The position numbers and the translations under genes are program-made. A model generated the notes under the pieces. That model saw only the letters and a program-made list of their open reading frames with translations. It had not been told where the DNA came from and ran no database searches. From positions 62,001 through 126,000 of the forward strand of contig JARPUW010000288.1 in assembly GCA_030533445.1 (NCBI GenBank): DNA of 64,000 nucleotides, in the 5' to 3' direction. Shown here piece by piece: positions 49,600 through 61,520 of this stretch (its first letter is position 1; each line of letters opens with the position of its first letter). The DNA is from Cyprinodon diabolis (lineage: Eukaryota > Chordata > Actinopteri > Cyprinodontiformes > Cyprinodontidae).

Positions 49600-51685
49600 A
49601 GCTCAAGGTTCCAGAAGCACCAGCAGCTCAAGGTTCCAGCAGCTCAAGGTTCCAGAAGCGCCAGCAGCTCAAGGCTCCAGCAGCTCAAGGCTCCAGCAGC
49701 TCAAGGTTCCAGAAGCTCAAGGCTCCAGATGCTCAAGGTTCCAGAAGCACCAGCAGCTCAAGGTTCCAGAAGCTCAAGGTTCCAGCAGCTCAAGGTTCCA
49801 GAAGCACCAGCAGCTCAAGGTTTCAGCAGCTCAAGGTTCCAGAAGCACCATCAGCTCAAGGTTCCAGCAGCTAAAGGCTCCAGCAGCTCAAGGTTCCAGC
49901 AGCTCAAGGCTCCAGCAGCTCAAGGTTCCAGAAGTACCAGCAGCTCAAGGTTCCAGAAGCTCAAGGCTCCAGATGCTCAAGGTTCCAGAAGCACCAGCAG
50001 CTCAAGGTTCCAGCAGCTCAAGGTTCCAGAAGCTCAAGGCTCCAGATGCTCAAGGTTCCAGAAGCACAAGCAGCTCAAGGTTCCAGCAGCTCAAGGTTCC
50101 AGCAGCTCAAGGTTCCAGAAGCACCAGCAGCTCAAGGTTCCAGAAGCTCAAGGCTCCAGATGCTCAAGGTTCCAGAAGCACCAGCAGCTCAAGGTTCCAG
50201 CAGCTCAAGGTTCCAGCAGCTCAAGGTTCCAGAAGCACCAGCAGCTCAAGGTTCCAGAAGCTCAAGGCTCCAGCAGCTCAAGGTTCCAGAAGCTCAAGGC
50301 TCCAGATGCTCAAGGTTCCAGAAGCACCAGCAGCTCAAGGTTCCAGCAGCTCAAGGTTCCAGCAGCTCAAGGTTCCAGAAGCACCAGCAGCTCAAGGTTC
50401 CAGCAGCTCAAGGTTCCAGAAGCACCAGCAGCTCAAGGTTCCAGCAGCTCAAGGCTCCAGCAGCTCAAGGTTCCAGCAGCTCAAGGCTCCAGATGCTCAA
50501 GGTTCCAGAAGCACCAGCAGCTCAAGGTTCCAGCAGCTCAAGGTTCCAGCAGCTGAAGGTTCGAGAAGCACCAGCAGCTCAAGGTTCCAGCAGCTCAAGG
50601 TACCAGCAGCACCAGCAGCTCAAGGTTCCAGCAGCTCAGGGTTACAGCAGCTCAAGGCTCCAGAAGCTAGAGGTTCCAGAAGCTCAAGGTTCCAGCAGCT
50701 CAAGGTTCCAGAAGCACCAGCAGCTCAAGGCTGCAGCAGCTCAAGGTTCCAGCAGCTCAAGGTTCCAGAAGCACCAGCAGCTCAAGGCTCCAGCAGCTCA
50801 AGGTTCCAGAAGCTCAAGGCTCCAGATGTTCAAGGTTCCAGATATACCAGCAGCTCAAGGTTCCAGAAGCTCAAGGGTCCAGCAGCTCAAGGCTCCAGAT
50901 GCTCAAGGCTCCAGATGCTCAAAGTTCCAGCAGCTCAAGGTTCCAGCAGCTCAAGGTTCCAGCAGCTCAAGGTTCCAGCAGCTCAAGGTTCCAGAAGCAC
51001 CAGCAGCTCAAGGCTCCAGCAGCTCAAGGTTCCAGAAGCTCAAGGCTCCAGATGCTCAAGGTTCCAGAACCACCAGCAGCTCAAGGTTCCAGCAGCTCAA
51101 GGTTCCAGCAGCTGAAGGTTCGAGAAGCACCAGCAGCTCAAGGTTCCAGCAGCTCAAGGTTCCAGCAGCACCAGCAGCTCAAGGTTCCAGCAGCTCAGGG
51201 TTACAGCAGCTCAAGGTTCCAGAAGCACCAGCAGCTCAAGGCTCCAGCAGCTCAAGGTTCCAGAAGCTCAAGGCTCCAGATGCTCAAGGCTCCAGATGCT
51301 CAAAGTTCCAGCAGCTCAAGGTTCCAGCAGCTCAAGGTTCCAGCAGCTCAAGGTTCCAGCAGCTCAAGGTTCCAGAAGCACCAGCAGCTCAAGGCTCCAG
51401 CAGCTCAAGGTTCCAGAAGCTCAAGGCTCCAGATGCTCAAGGTTCCAGAACCACCAGCAGCTCAAGGTTCCAGCAGCTCAAGGTTCCAGAAGCACCAGCA
51501 GCTCAAGGTTCCAGCAGCTCAAGGTTCCAGAAGCACCAGCAGCTCAAGGTTCCAGCAGCTCAAGGTTCCAGAAGCGCCAGCAGCTCAAGGCTCCAGCAGC
51601 TCAAGGTTCCAGAAGCTCAAGGCTCCAGATGCTCAAGGTTCCAGAAGCACCAGCAGCTCAAGGTTCCAGCAGCTCAAGGTTCCAG
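49600..51685. repeat. 2,160-bp tandem duplication, first copy
   Basis: Anchors at 50,046, 50,899 and 51,296 recur at 52,206, 53,059 and 53,456, all exactly 2,160 bp apart. The copies share the GTTTCAGC unit (49,820/51,980), CTAAAGG (49,871/52,031), the GGTACC unit (50,599/52,759) and a 105-bp deletion relative to 32.0 kb. The left edge is patchy and the right edge near 51,685 is clear. Confidence 0.8.
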
Positions 51686-51759
51686 AAGCTCAAGGCTCCA
51701 GATGATCAAGGTTCCAGAAGCACCAGCAGCTCAAGGTTCCAGAAGCTCAAGGCTCCAGA

Positions 51760-53845
51760 TGCTCAAGGTTCCAGAAGCACCAGCAGCTCAAGGTTTCAGC
51801 AGCTCAAGGTTCCAGAAGCGCCAGCAGCTCAAGGCTCCAGCAGCTCAAGGCTCCAGCAGCTCAAGGTTCCAGAAGCTCAAGGCTCCAGATGCTCAAGGTT
51901 CCAGAAGCACCAGCAGCTCAAGGTTCCAGAAGCTCAAGGCTCCAGATGCTCAAGGTTCCAGAAGCACCAGCAGCTCAAGGTTTCAGCAGCTCAAGGTTCC
52001 AGAAGCACCATCAGCTCAAGGTTCCAGCAGCTAAAGGCTCCAGCAGCTCAAGGTTCCAGCAGCTCAAGGCTCCAGCAGCTCAAGGTTCCAGAAGTACCAG
52101 CAGCTCAAGGTTCCAGAAGCTCAAGGCTCCAGATGCTCAAGGTTCCAGAAGCACCAGCAGCTCAAGGTTCCAGCAGCTCAAGGTTCCAGAAGCTCAAGGC
52201 TCCAGATGCTCAAGGTTCCAGAAGCACAAGCAGCTCAAGGTTCCAGCAGCTCAAGGTTCCAGCAGCTCAAGGTTCCAGAAGCACCAGCAGCTCAAGGTTC
52301 CAGAAGCTCAAGGCTCCAGATGCTCAAGGTTCCAGAAGCACCAGCAGCTCAAGGTTCCAGCAGCTCAAGGTTCCAGCAGCTCAAGGTTCCAGAAGCACCA
52401 GCAGCTCAAGGTTCCAGAAGCTCAAGGCTCCAGCAGCTCAAGGTTCCAGAAGCTCAAGGCTCCAGATGCTCAAGGTTCCAGAAGCACCAGCAGCTCAAGG
52501 TTCCAGCAGCTCAAGGTTCCAGCAGCTCAAGGTTCCAGAAGCACCAGCAGCTCAAGGTTCCAGCAGCTCAAGGTTCCAGAAGCACCAGCAGCTCAAGGTT
52601 CCAGCAGCTCAAGGCTCCAGCAGCTCAAGGTTCCAGCAGCTCAAGGCTCCAGATGCTCAAGGTTCCAGAAGCACCAGCAGCTCAAGGTTCCAGCAGCTCA
52701 AGGTTCCAGCAGCTGAAGGTTCGAGAAGCACCAGCAGCTCAAGGTTCCAGCAGCTCAAGGTACCAGCAGCACCAGCAGCTCAAGGTTCCAGCAGCTCAGG
52801 GTTACAGCAGCTCAAGGCTCCAGAAGCTAGAGGTTCCAGAAGCTCAAGGTTCCAGCAGCTCAAGGTTCCAGAAGCACCAGCAGCTCAAGGCTGCAGCAGC
52901 TCAAGGTTCCAGCAGCTCAAGGTTCCAGAAGCACCAGCAGCTCAAGGCTCCAGCAGCTCAAGGTTCCAGAAGCTCAAGGCTCCAGATGTTCAAGGTTCCA
53001 GATATACCAGCAGCTCAAGGTTCCAGAAGCTCAAGGGTCCAGCAGCTCAAGGCTCCAGATGCTCAAGGCTCCAGATGCTCAAAGTTCCAGCAGCTCAAGG
53101 TTCCAGCAGCTCAAGGTTCCAGCAGCTCAAGGTTCCAGCAGCTCAAGGTTCCAGAAGCACCAGCAGCTCAAGGCTCCAGCAGCTCAAGGTTCCAGAAGCT
53201 CAAGGCTCCAGATGCTCAAGGTTCCAGAACCACCAGCAGCTCAAGGTTCCAGCAGCTCAAGGTTCCAGCAGCTGAAGGTTCGAGAAGCACCAGCAGCTCA
53301 AGGTTCCAGCAGCTCAAGGTTCCAGCAGCACCAGCAGCTCAAGGTTCCAGCAGCTCAGGGTTACAGCAGCTCAAGGTTCCAGAAGCACCAGCAGCTCAAG
53401 GCTCCAGCAGCTCAAGGTTCCAGAAGCTCAAGGCTCCAGATGCTCAAGGCTCCAGATGCTCAAAGTTCCAGCAGCTCAAGGTTCCAGCAGCTCAAGGTTC
53501 CAGCAGCTCAAGGTTCCAGCAGCTCAAGGTTCCAGAAGCACCAGCAGCTCAAGGCTCCAGCAGCTCAAGGTTCCAGAAGCTCAAGGCTCCAGATGCTCAA
53601 GGTTCCAGAACCACCAGCAGCTCAAGGTTCCAGCAGCTCAAGGTTCCAGAAGCACCAGCAGCTCAAGGTTCCAGCAGCTCAAGGTTCCAGAAGCACCAGC
53701 AGCTCAAGGTTCCAGCAGCTCAAGGTTCCAGAAGCGCCAGCAGCTCAAGGCTCCAGCAGCTCAAGGTTCCAGAAGCTCAAGGCTCCAGATGCTCAAGGTT
53801 CCAGAAGCACCAGCAGCTCAAGGTTCCAGCAGCTCAAGGTTCCAG
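51760..53845. repeat. 2,160-bp tandem duplication, second copy
   Basis: Direct partner of 49,600-51,685, absent from giant copy 1. It accounts for most of the extra length of giant copy 2. The match ends near 53,845, where GCAGCTCAGGG follows in place of GAAGCTCAAGG. The bases between the two copies (about 51,686-51,760) include a GATGATCAAGG unit shared with 8,533 and 15,064. Confidence 0.8.
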
Positions 53846-56800
53846 CAGCTCAGGGTTCCAGAAGCACCAGCAGCTCAAGGTTCCAGCAGCTCAAGGTTCC
53901 AGAAGCACCAGCAGCTCAAGGTTCCAGAAGCTCAAGGCTCCAGATGCTCAAGGTTCCAGAAGCACCAGCAGCTCAAGGTTCCAGCAGCTCAAGGTTCCAG
54001 CAGCTCAAGGTTCCAGAAGCACCAGCAGCTCAAGGTTCCAGCAGCTCAAGGTTCCAGAAGCACCAGCAGCTCAAGGTTCCAGAAGCTCAAGGCTCCAGAT
54101 GCTCAAGGTTCCAGAAGCACCAGCAGCTCAAGGTTCCAGCAGCTCAAGGTTCCAGCAGCTCAAGGTTCCAGAAGCACCAGCAGCTCAAGGTTCCAGCAGC
54201 TCAAGGTTCCAGAAGCACCAGCAGCTCAAGGTTCCAGAAGCTCAAGGCTCCAGATGCTCAAGGTTCCAGAAGCACCAGCAGCTCAAGGTTCCAGCAGCTC
54301 AAGGTTCCAGCAGCTCAAGGTTCCAGAAGCACCAGCAGCTCAAGGTTCCAGCAGCTCAAGGTTCCAGCAGCACCAGCAGCTCAAGGTTCCAGCAGCTCAG
54401 GGTTCCAGAAGCACCAGCAGCTCAAGGCTGCAGCAGCTCAAGGTTCCAGCAGCTCAAGGTTCCAGAAGCACCAGCAGCTCAAGGCTCCAGCAGCTCAAGG
54501 TTCCAGAAGCTCAAGGCTCCAGATGCTCAAGGTTCCAGATGCACCAGCAGCTCAAGGTTCCAGAAGCTCAAGGCTCCAGCAGCTCAAGGTTCCAGAAGCT
54601 CAAGGCTCCAGATGCTCAAGGTTCCAGAAGCACCAGCAGCTCAAGGTTCCAGCAGCTCAAGGTTCCAGCAGCTCAAGGTTCCAGAAGCACCAGCAGCTCA
54701 AGGTTCCAGCAGCTCAAGGTTCCAGAAGCACCAGCAGCTCAAGGTTCCAGCAGCTCAAGGCTCCAGCAGCTCAAGGTTCCAGCAGCTCAAGGCTCCAGAT
54801 GCTCAAGGTTCCAGAAGCACCAGCAGCTCAAGGTTCCAGCAGCTCAAGGTTCCAGCAGCTGAAGGTTCGAGAAGCACCAGCAGCTCAAGGTTCCAGCAGC
54901 TCAAGGTTCCAGCAGCACCAGCAGCTCAAGGTTCCAGCAGCTCAGGGTTACAGCAGCTCAAGGCTCCAGAAGCTAGAGGTTCCAGAAGCTCAAGGTTCCA
55001 GCAGCTCAAGGTTCCAGAAGCACCAGCAGCTCAAGGCTGCAGCAGCTCAAGGTTCCAGCAGCTCAAGGTTCCAGAAGCACCAGCAGCTCAAGGCTCCAGC
55101 AGCTCAAGGTTCCAGAAGCTCAAGGCTCCAGATGTTCAAGGTTCCAGATATACCAGCAGCTCAAGGTTCCAGAAGCTCAAGGGTCCAGCAGCTCAAGGCT
55201 CCAGATGCTCAAGGCTCCAGATGCTCAAAGTTCCAGCAGCTCAATGTTCCAGCAGCTCAAGGTTCCAGCAGCTCAAGGTTCCAGCAGCTCAAGGTTCCAG
55301 AAGCACCAGCAGCTCAAGGCTCCAGCAGCTCAAGGTTCCAGAAGCTCAAGGCTCCAGATGCTCAAGGTTCCAGAACCACCAGCAGCTCAAGGTTCCAGCA
55401 GCTCAAGGTTCCAGAAGCACCAGCAGCTCAAGGTTCCAGCAGCTCAAGGTTCCAGAAGCACCAGCAGCTCAAGGTTCCAGCAGCTCAAGGTTCCAGAAGC
55501 GCCAGCAGCTCAAGGCTCCAGCAGCTCAAGGTTCCAGAAGCTCAAGGCTCCAGATGCTCAAGGTTCCAGAAGCACCAGCAGCTCAAGGTTCCAGCAGCTC
55601 AAGGTTCCAGAAGCACCAGCAGCTCAAGGTTCCAGCAGCTCAAGGTTCCAGAAGCACCAGCAGCTCTAGGTTCAAGAAGCTCAAGGCTCCAGATGCTCAA
55701 GGTTCCAGAAGCACCAGCAGCTCAAGGTTCCAGCAGCTCAAGGTTCCAGCAGCTCAAGGTTCCAGAAGCACCAGCAGCTCAAGGTTCCAGCAGCTCAAGG
55801 TTCCAGCAGCACCAGCAGCTCAAGGTTCCAGCAGCTCAGGGTTCCAGATGCACCAGCAGCTCAAGGCTGCAGCAGCTCAAGGTTCCAGCAGCTCAAGGTT
55901 CCAGAAGCACCAGCAGCTCAAGGCTCCAGCAGCTCAAGGTTCCAGAAGCTCAAGGCTCCAGATGCTCAAGGTTCCAGATGCACCAGCAGCTCAAGGTTCC
56001 AGAAGCTCAGGGTTCCAGCAGCTCAAGGTTCCAGCAGCTCAAGGTTCCAGAAGCACCAGCAGCTCAAGGCTCCAGCAGCTCAAGGTTCCAGCAGCTCAAG
56101 GTTCCAGAAGCACCAGCAACTCAAGGTTCCAGCAGCTCAAGGTTCCAGAAGCACCAGCAGCTCAAGGTTCCAGCAGCTCAAGGCTCCAGCAGCTCAGAGT
56201 TCCGGCAGCTCAAGGCTCCAGCAGCTCAAGGTTCCAGAAGCACCAGCAGCTCAAGGTTCCAGAAGCTCAAGGCTCCAGATGCTCAAGGTTCCAGAAGCAC
56301 CAGCAGCTCAAGGTTCCAGCAGCTCAAGGTTCCAGCAGCTGAAGGTTCCAGAAGCACCAGCAGCTCAAGGTTCCAGCAGCTCAAGGTTCCAGCAGCACCA
56401 GCAGCTCAAGGTTCCAGCAGCTCAGGGTTACAGCAGCTCAAGGCTCCAGAAGCTAGAGGTTCCAGAAGCTCAAGGTTCCAGCAGCTCAATGTTCCAGAAG
56501 CACCAGCAGCTCAAGGCTGCAGCAGCTCAAGGTTCCAGCAGCTCAAAGTTCCAGAAGCACCAGCAACTCAAGGCTCCAGCAGCTCAAGGTTCCAGAAGCT
56601 CAAGGCTCCAGATGCTCAAGGTTCCAGATGCACCAGCAGCTCAAGGTTCCAGAAGCTCAAGGTTCCAGCAGCTCAAGGCTCCAGATGCTCAAGGCTCCAG
56701 ATGCTCAAAGTTCCAGCAGCTCAATGTTCCAGCAGCTCAAGGTTCCAGCAGCTCAAGGTTCCAGCAGCTCAAGGTTCCAGAAGCACCAGCAGCTCAAGGT

Positions 56801-57197
56801 TCCAGCAGCTCAGGGTTACAGCAGCTCAAGGCTCCAGAAGCTAGAGGTTCCAGAAGCTCAAGGTTCCAGCAGCTCAATGTTCCAGAAGCACCAGCAGCTC
56901 AAGGCTGCAGCAGCTCAAGGTTCCAGCAGCTCAAAGTTCCAGAAGCACCAGCAGCTCAAGGCTCCAGCAGCTCAAGGTTCCAGAAGCTCAAGGCTCCAGA
57001 TGCTCAAGGTTCCAGATGCACCAGCAGCTCAAGGTTCCAGAAGCTCAAGGTTCCAGCAGCTCAAGGCTCCAGATGCTCAAGGCTCCAGATGCTCAAAGTT
57101 CCAGCAGCTCAATGTTCCAGCAGCTCAAGGTTCCAGCAGCTCAAGGTTCCAGCAGCTCAAGGTTCCAGAAGCACCAGCAGCTCAAGGCTCCAGCAGC

Positions 57198-59338
57198 TCA
57201 AGGTTCCAGAAGCTCAAGGCTCCAGATGCTCAAGGTTCCAGAACCACCAGCAGCTCAAGGTTCCAGCAGCTCAAGGTTCCAGAAGCACCTTCAGCTCAAG
57301 GTTCCAGCAGATCAAGGTTCCAGAAGCACCAGCAGCTCAAGGTTCCAGCAGCTCAAGGTTCCAGCAGCTCAAGGTTCCAGAAGCGCCAGCAGCTCAAGGC
57401 TCCAGCAGCCCAAGGTTCCAGAAGCTCAAGGCTCCAGATTCTCAAGGTTCCAGAAGCACCAGCAGCTCAAGGTTCCAGCAGCTCAAAGTTCCAGCAGCTC
57501 AAGGTTCCAGAAAGACCAGCAGCTCAAGGTTCCAGTAGCTCAAGGCTCCACATGCTCAAGGTTCCAGAAGCACCAGCAGCTCAAGGTTCCAGCAGCTCAA
57601 GGTTCCAGAAGCTCAAGGCTCCAGATGCTCAAGGTTCCAGAAGCACCAGCAGCTCAAGGTTCCAGCAGCTCAAGGTTCCAGAAGCACCAGCAGCTCAAGG
57701 TTCCAGAAGCTCAAGGCTCCAGATGCTCAAGGTTCCAGAAGCACCAGCAGCTCAAGGTTCCAGCAGCTCAAGGTTCCAGCAGCTCAAGGTTCCAGATGCT
57801 CAAGGTTCCAGATGCACCAGCAGCTCAAGGTTCCAGAAGCTCAAGGGTCCAGCAGCTCAAGGCTCCAGATGCTCAAGGCTCCAGATGCTCAAAGTTCCAG
57901 CAGCTCAAGGTTCCAGCAGCTCAAGGTTCCAGCAGCTCAAGGTTCCAGAAGCACCAGCAGCTCAAGGCTCCAGCAGCTCAAGGTTCCAGAAGCTATAGGC
58001 TCCAGATGCTCAAGGTTCCAGAACCACCAGCAGCTCAAGGTTCCAGCAGCTCAAGGTTCCAGAAGCACCAGCAGCTCAAGGTTCCAGCAGCTCAAGGTTC
58101 CAGAAGCACCAGCAACTCAAGGTTCCAGCAGCTCAAGGCTCTAGCAGCTCAAGGTTCCAGAAGCACCAGCAGCTCAAGGTTCCAGAAGCTCAAGGCTCCA
58201 GATGCTCAAGGTTCCTGAAGCACCAGCAGCTCAAGGTTCCAGCAGCTCAAGGTTCCAGAAGCACCAGCAGCTCAAGGCTCCAGCAGCTCAAGGTTCCAGA
58301 AGCTCAAGGCTCCAGATGCTCAAGGTTCCAGAAGCACCAGCAGCTCAAGGTTCCAGCAGCTCAAGGTTCCAGAAGCTCAAGGCTCCAGATGCTCAAGGTT
58401 CCAGAACCACCAGCAGCTCAAGGTTCCAGCAGCTCAAGGTTCCAGAAGCACCAGCAGCTCAAGGTTCCAGCAGATCAAGGTTCCAGAAGCACCAGCAGCT
58501 CAAGGTTCCAGCAGCTCAAGGTTCCAGCAGCTCAAGGTTCCAGAAGCGCCAGCAGCTCAAGGCTCCAGCAGCCCAAGGTTCCAGAAGCTCAAGGCTCCAG
58601 ATTCTCAAGGTTCCAGAAGCACCAGCAGCTCAAGGTTCCAGCAGCTCAAAGTTCCAGCAGCTCAAGGTTCCAGAAAGACCAGCAGCTCAAGGTTCCAGTA
58701 GCTCAAGGCTCCACATGCTCAAGGTTCCAGAAGCACCAGCAGCTCAAGGTTCCAGCAGCTCAAGGTTCCAGAAGCTCAAGGCTCCAGATGCTCAAGGTTC
58801 CAGAAGCACCAGCAGCTCAAGGTTCCAGCAGCTCAAGGTTCCAGAAGCACCAGCAGCTCAAGGTTCCAGCAGCTCAAGGTTCCAGAAGCACCAGCAGCTC
58901 AAGGTTCCAGAAGCTCAAGGCTCCAGATGCTCAAGGTTCCAGAAGCACCAGCAGCTCAAGGTTCCAGCAGTTCAAGGTTCCAGAAGCTCAAGGCTCCAGA
59001 TGCTCAAGGTTCCAGAAGCACCAGCAGCTCAAGGTTCCAGCAGCTCAAGGTTCCAGCAGCTCAAGGTTCCAGCAGCTCAAGGTTCCAGAAGCACCAGCAG
59101 CTCAAGGTTCCAGAAGCTCAAGGCTCCAGATGCTCAAGGTTCCAGAAGCACCAGCAGCTCAAGGTTCCAGCAGCTCAAGGTTCCAGAAGCACCAGCAGCT
59201 CAAGGTTCCAGCAGCTCAAGGTTCCAGCAGCACCAGCAGCTCAAGGTTCCAGCAGCTCAGGGTTCCAGAAGCACCAGCAGCTCAAGGCTGCAGCAGCTCA
59301 AGGTTCCAGCAGCTCAAGGTTCCAGAAGCACCAGCAGC
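57198..59338. repeat. 2,141-bp tandem duplication, first copy
   Basis: Anchors at 57,812, 58,202, 58,389 and 58,927 recur 2,141 bp downstream at 59,953, 60,343, 60,530 and 61,068. Shared markers include CACCTTCAGC (57,287/59,428), GAAAGACC (57,510/59,651), GCTATAGG, CTCTAGC and GGTTCCTGAAG. The left edge falls inside the end of giant copy 2. Confidence 0.85.
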
Positions 59339-61520
59339 TCAAGGTTCCAGAAGCTCAAGGCTCCAGATGCTCAAGGTTCCAGAACCACCAGCAGCTCAAG
59401 GTTCCAGCAGCTCAAGGTTCCAGAAGCACCTTCAGCTCAAGGTTCCAGCAGATCAAGGTTCCAGAAGCACCAGCAGCTCAAGGTTCCAGCAGCTCAAGGT
59501 TCCAGCAGCTCAAGGTTCCAGAAGCGCCAGCAGCTCAAGGCTCCAGCAGCCCAAGGTTCCAGAAGCTCAAGGCTCCAGATTCTCAAGGTTCCAGAAGCAC
59601 CAGCAGCTCAAGGTTCCAGCAGCTCAAAGTTCCAGCAGCTCAAGGTTCCAGAAAGACCAGCAGCTCAAGGTTCCAGTAGCTCAAGGCTCCACATGCTCAA
59701 GGTTCCAGAAGCACCAGCAGCTCAAGGTTCCAGCAGCTCAAGGTTCCAGAAGCTCAAGGCTCCAGATGCTCAAGGTTCCAGAAGCACCAGCAGCTCAAGG
59801 TTCCAGCAGCTCAAGGTTCCAGAAGCACCAGCAGCTCAAGGTTCCAGAAGCTCAAGGCTCCAGATGCTCAAGGTTCCAGAAGCACCAGCAGCTCAAGGTT
59901 CCAGCAGCTCAAGGTTCCAGCAGCTCAAGGTTCCAGATGCTCAAGGTTCCAGATGCACCAGCAGCTCAAGGTTCCAGAAGCTCAAGGGTCCAGCAGCTCA
60001 AGGCTCCAGATGCTCAAGGCTCCAGATGCTCAAAGTTCCAGCAGCTCAAGGTTCCAGCAGCTCAAGGTTCCAGCAGCTCAAGGTTCCAGAAGCACCAGCA
60101 GCTCAAGGCTCCAGCAGCTCAAGGTTCCAGAAGCTATAGGCTCCAGATGCTCAAGGTTCCAGAACCACCAGCAGCTCAAGGTTCCAGCAGCTCAAGGTTC
60201 CAGAAGCACCAGCAGCTCAAGGTTCCAGCAGCTCAAGGTTCCAGAAGCACCAGCAACTCAAGGTTCCAGCAGCTCAAGGCTCTAGCAGCTCAAGGTTCCA
60301 GAAGCACCAGCAGCTCAAGGTTCCAGAAGCTCAAGGCTCCAGATGCTCAAGGTTCCTGAAGCACCAGCAGCTCAAGGTTCCAGCAGCTCAAGGTTCCAGA
60401 AGCACCAGCAGCTCAAGGCTCCAGCAGCTCAAGGTTCCAGAAGCTCAAGGCTCCAGATGCTCAAGGTTCCAGAAGCACCAGCAGCTCAAGGTTCCAGCAG
60501 CTCAAGGTTCCAGAAGCTCAAGGCTCCAGATGCTCAAGGTTCCAGAACCACCAGCAGCTCAAGGTTCCAGCAGCTCAAGGTTCCAGAAGCACCAGCAGCT
60601 CAAGGTTCCAGCAGATCAAGGTTCCAGAAGCACCAGCAGCTCAAGGTTCCAGCAGCTCAAGGTTCCAGCAGCTCAAGGTTCCAGAAGCGCCAGCAGCTCA
60701 AGGCTCCAGCAGCCCAAGGTTCCAGAAGCTCAAGGCTCCAGATTCTCAAGGTTCCAGAAGCACCAGCAGCTCAAGGTTCCAGCAGCTCAAAGTTCCAGCA
60801 GCTCAAGGTTCCAGAAAGACCAGCAGCTCAAGGTTCCAGTAGCTCAAGGCTCCACATGCTCAAGGTTCCAGAAGCACCAGCAGCTCAAGGTTCCAGCAGC
60901 TCAAGGTTCCAGAAGCTCAAGGCTCCAGATGCTCAAGGTTCCAGAAGCACCAGCAGCTCAAGGTTCCAGCAGCTCAAGGTTCCAGAAGCACCAGCAGCTC
61001 AAGGTTCCAGCAGCTCAAGGTTCCAGAAGCACCAGCAGCTCAAGGTTCCAGAAGCTCAAGGCTCCAGATGCTCAAGGTTCCAGAAGCACCAGCAGCTCAA
61101 GGTTCCAGCAGTTCAAGGTTCCAGAAGCTCAAGGCTCCAGATGCTCAAGGTTCCAGAAGCACCAGCAGCTCAAGGTTCCAGCAGCTCAAGGTTCCAGCAG
61201 CTCAAGGTTCCAGCAGCTCAAGGTTCCAGAAGCACCAGCAGCTCAAGGTTCCAGAAGCTCAAGGCTCCAGATGCTCAAGGTTCCAGAAGCACCAGCAGCT
61301 CAAGGTTCCAGCAGCTCAAGGTTCCAGAAGCACCAGCAGCTCAAGGTTCCAGCAGCTCAAGGTTCCAGCAGCACCAGCAGCTCAAGGTTCCAGCAGCTCA
61401 GGGTTCCAGAAGCACCAGCAGCTCAAGGCTGCAGCAGCTCAAGGTTCCAGCAGCTCAAGGTTCCAGAAGCACCAGCAGCTCAAGGTTCCAGAAGCTCAAG
61501 GCTCCAGATGCTCAAGGTTC
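59339..61520. repeat. 2,141-bp tandem duplication, second copy
   Basis: Direct partner of 57,198-59,338. The match runs to about 61,524, where GAAGCACC stands against GAACCACC at 59,383. I saw almost no differences between the two copies, so this is among the most recent events in the window or an assembly duplicate. Confidence 0.85.

Larger units (their letters stand above)
36780..58187. repeat. Giant tandem block, copy 2 (~21.4 kb)
   Basis: Direct tandem partner of 17,640-36,779. It is about 2.3 kb longer, mostly because of the 2,160-bp tandem duplication at 49.6-53.8 kb, with smaller unit gains and losses. The right end is placed near 58,187, where the match to 36,789 stops just after the shared CTCTAGC unit (36,741 and 58,139). 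Long stretches compared by eye show only scattered substitutions. Private changes include GTTACGGCAG near 41,530 (GTTCCGG in copy 1), GTTAAC at 45,928, CTCTAAGTT near 47,773 and CTCTAGGTT near 55,665. Confidence 0.85.
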
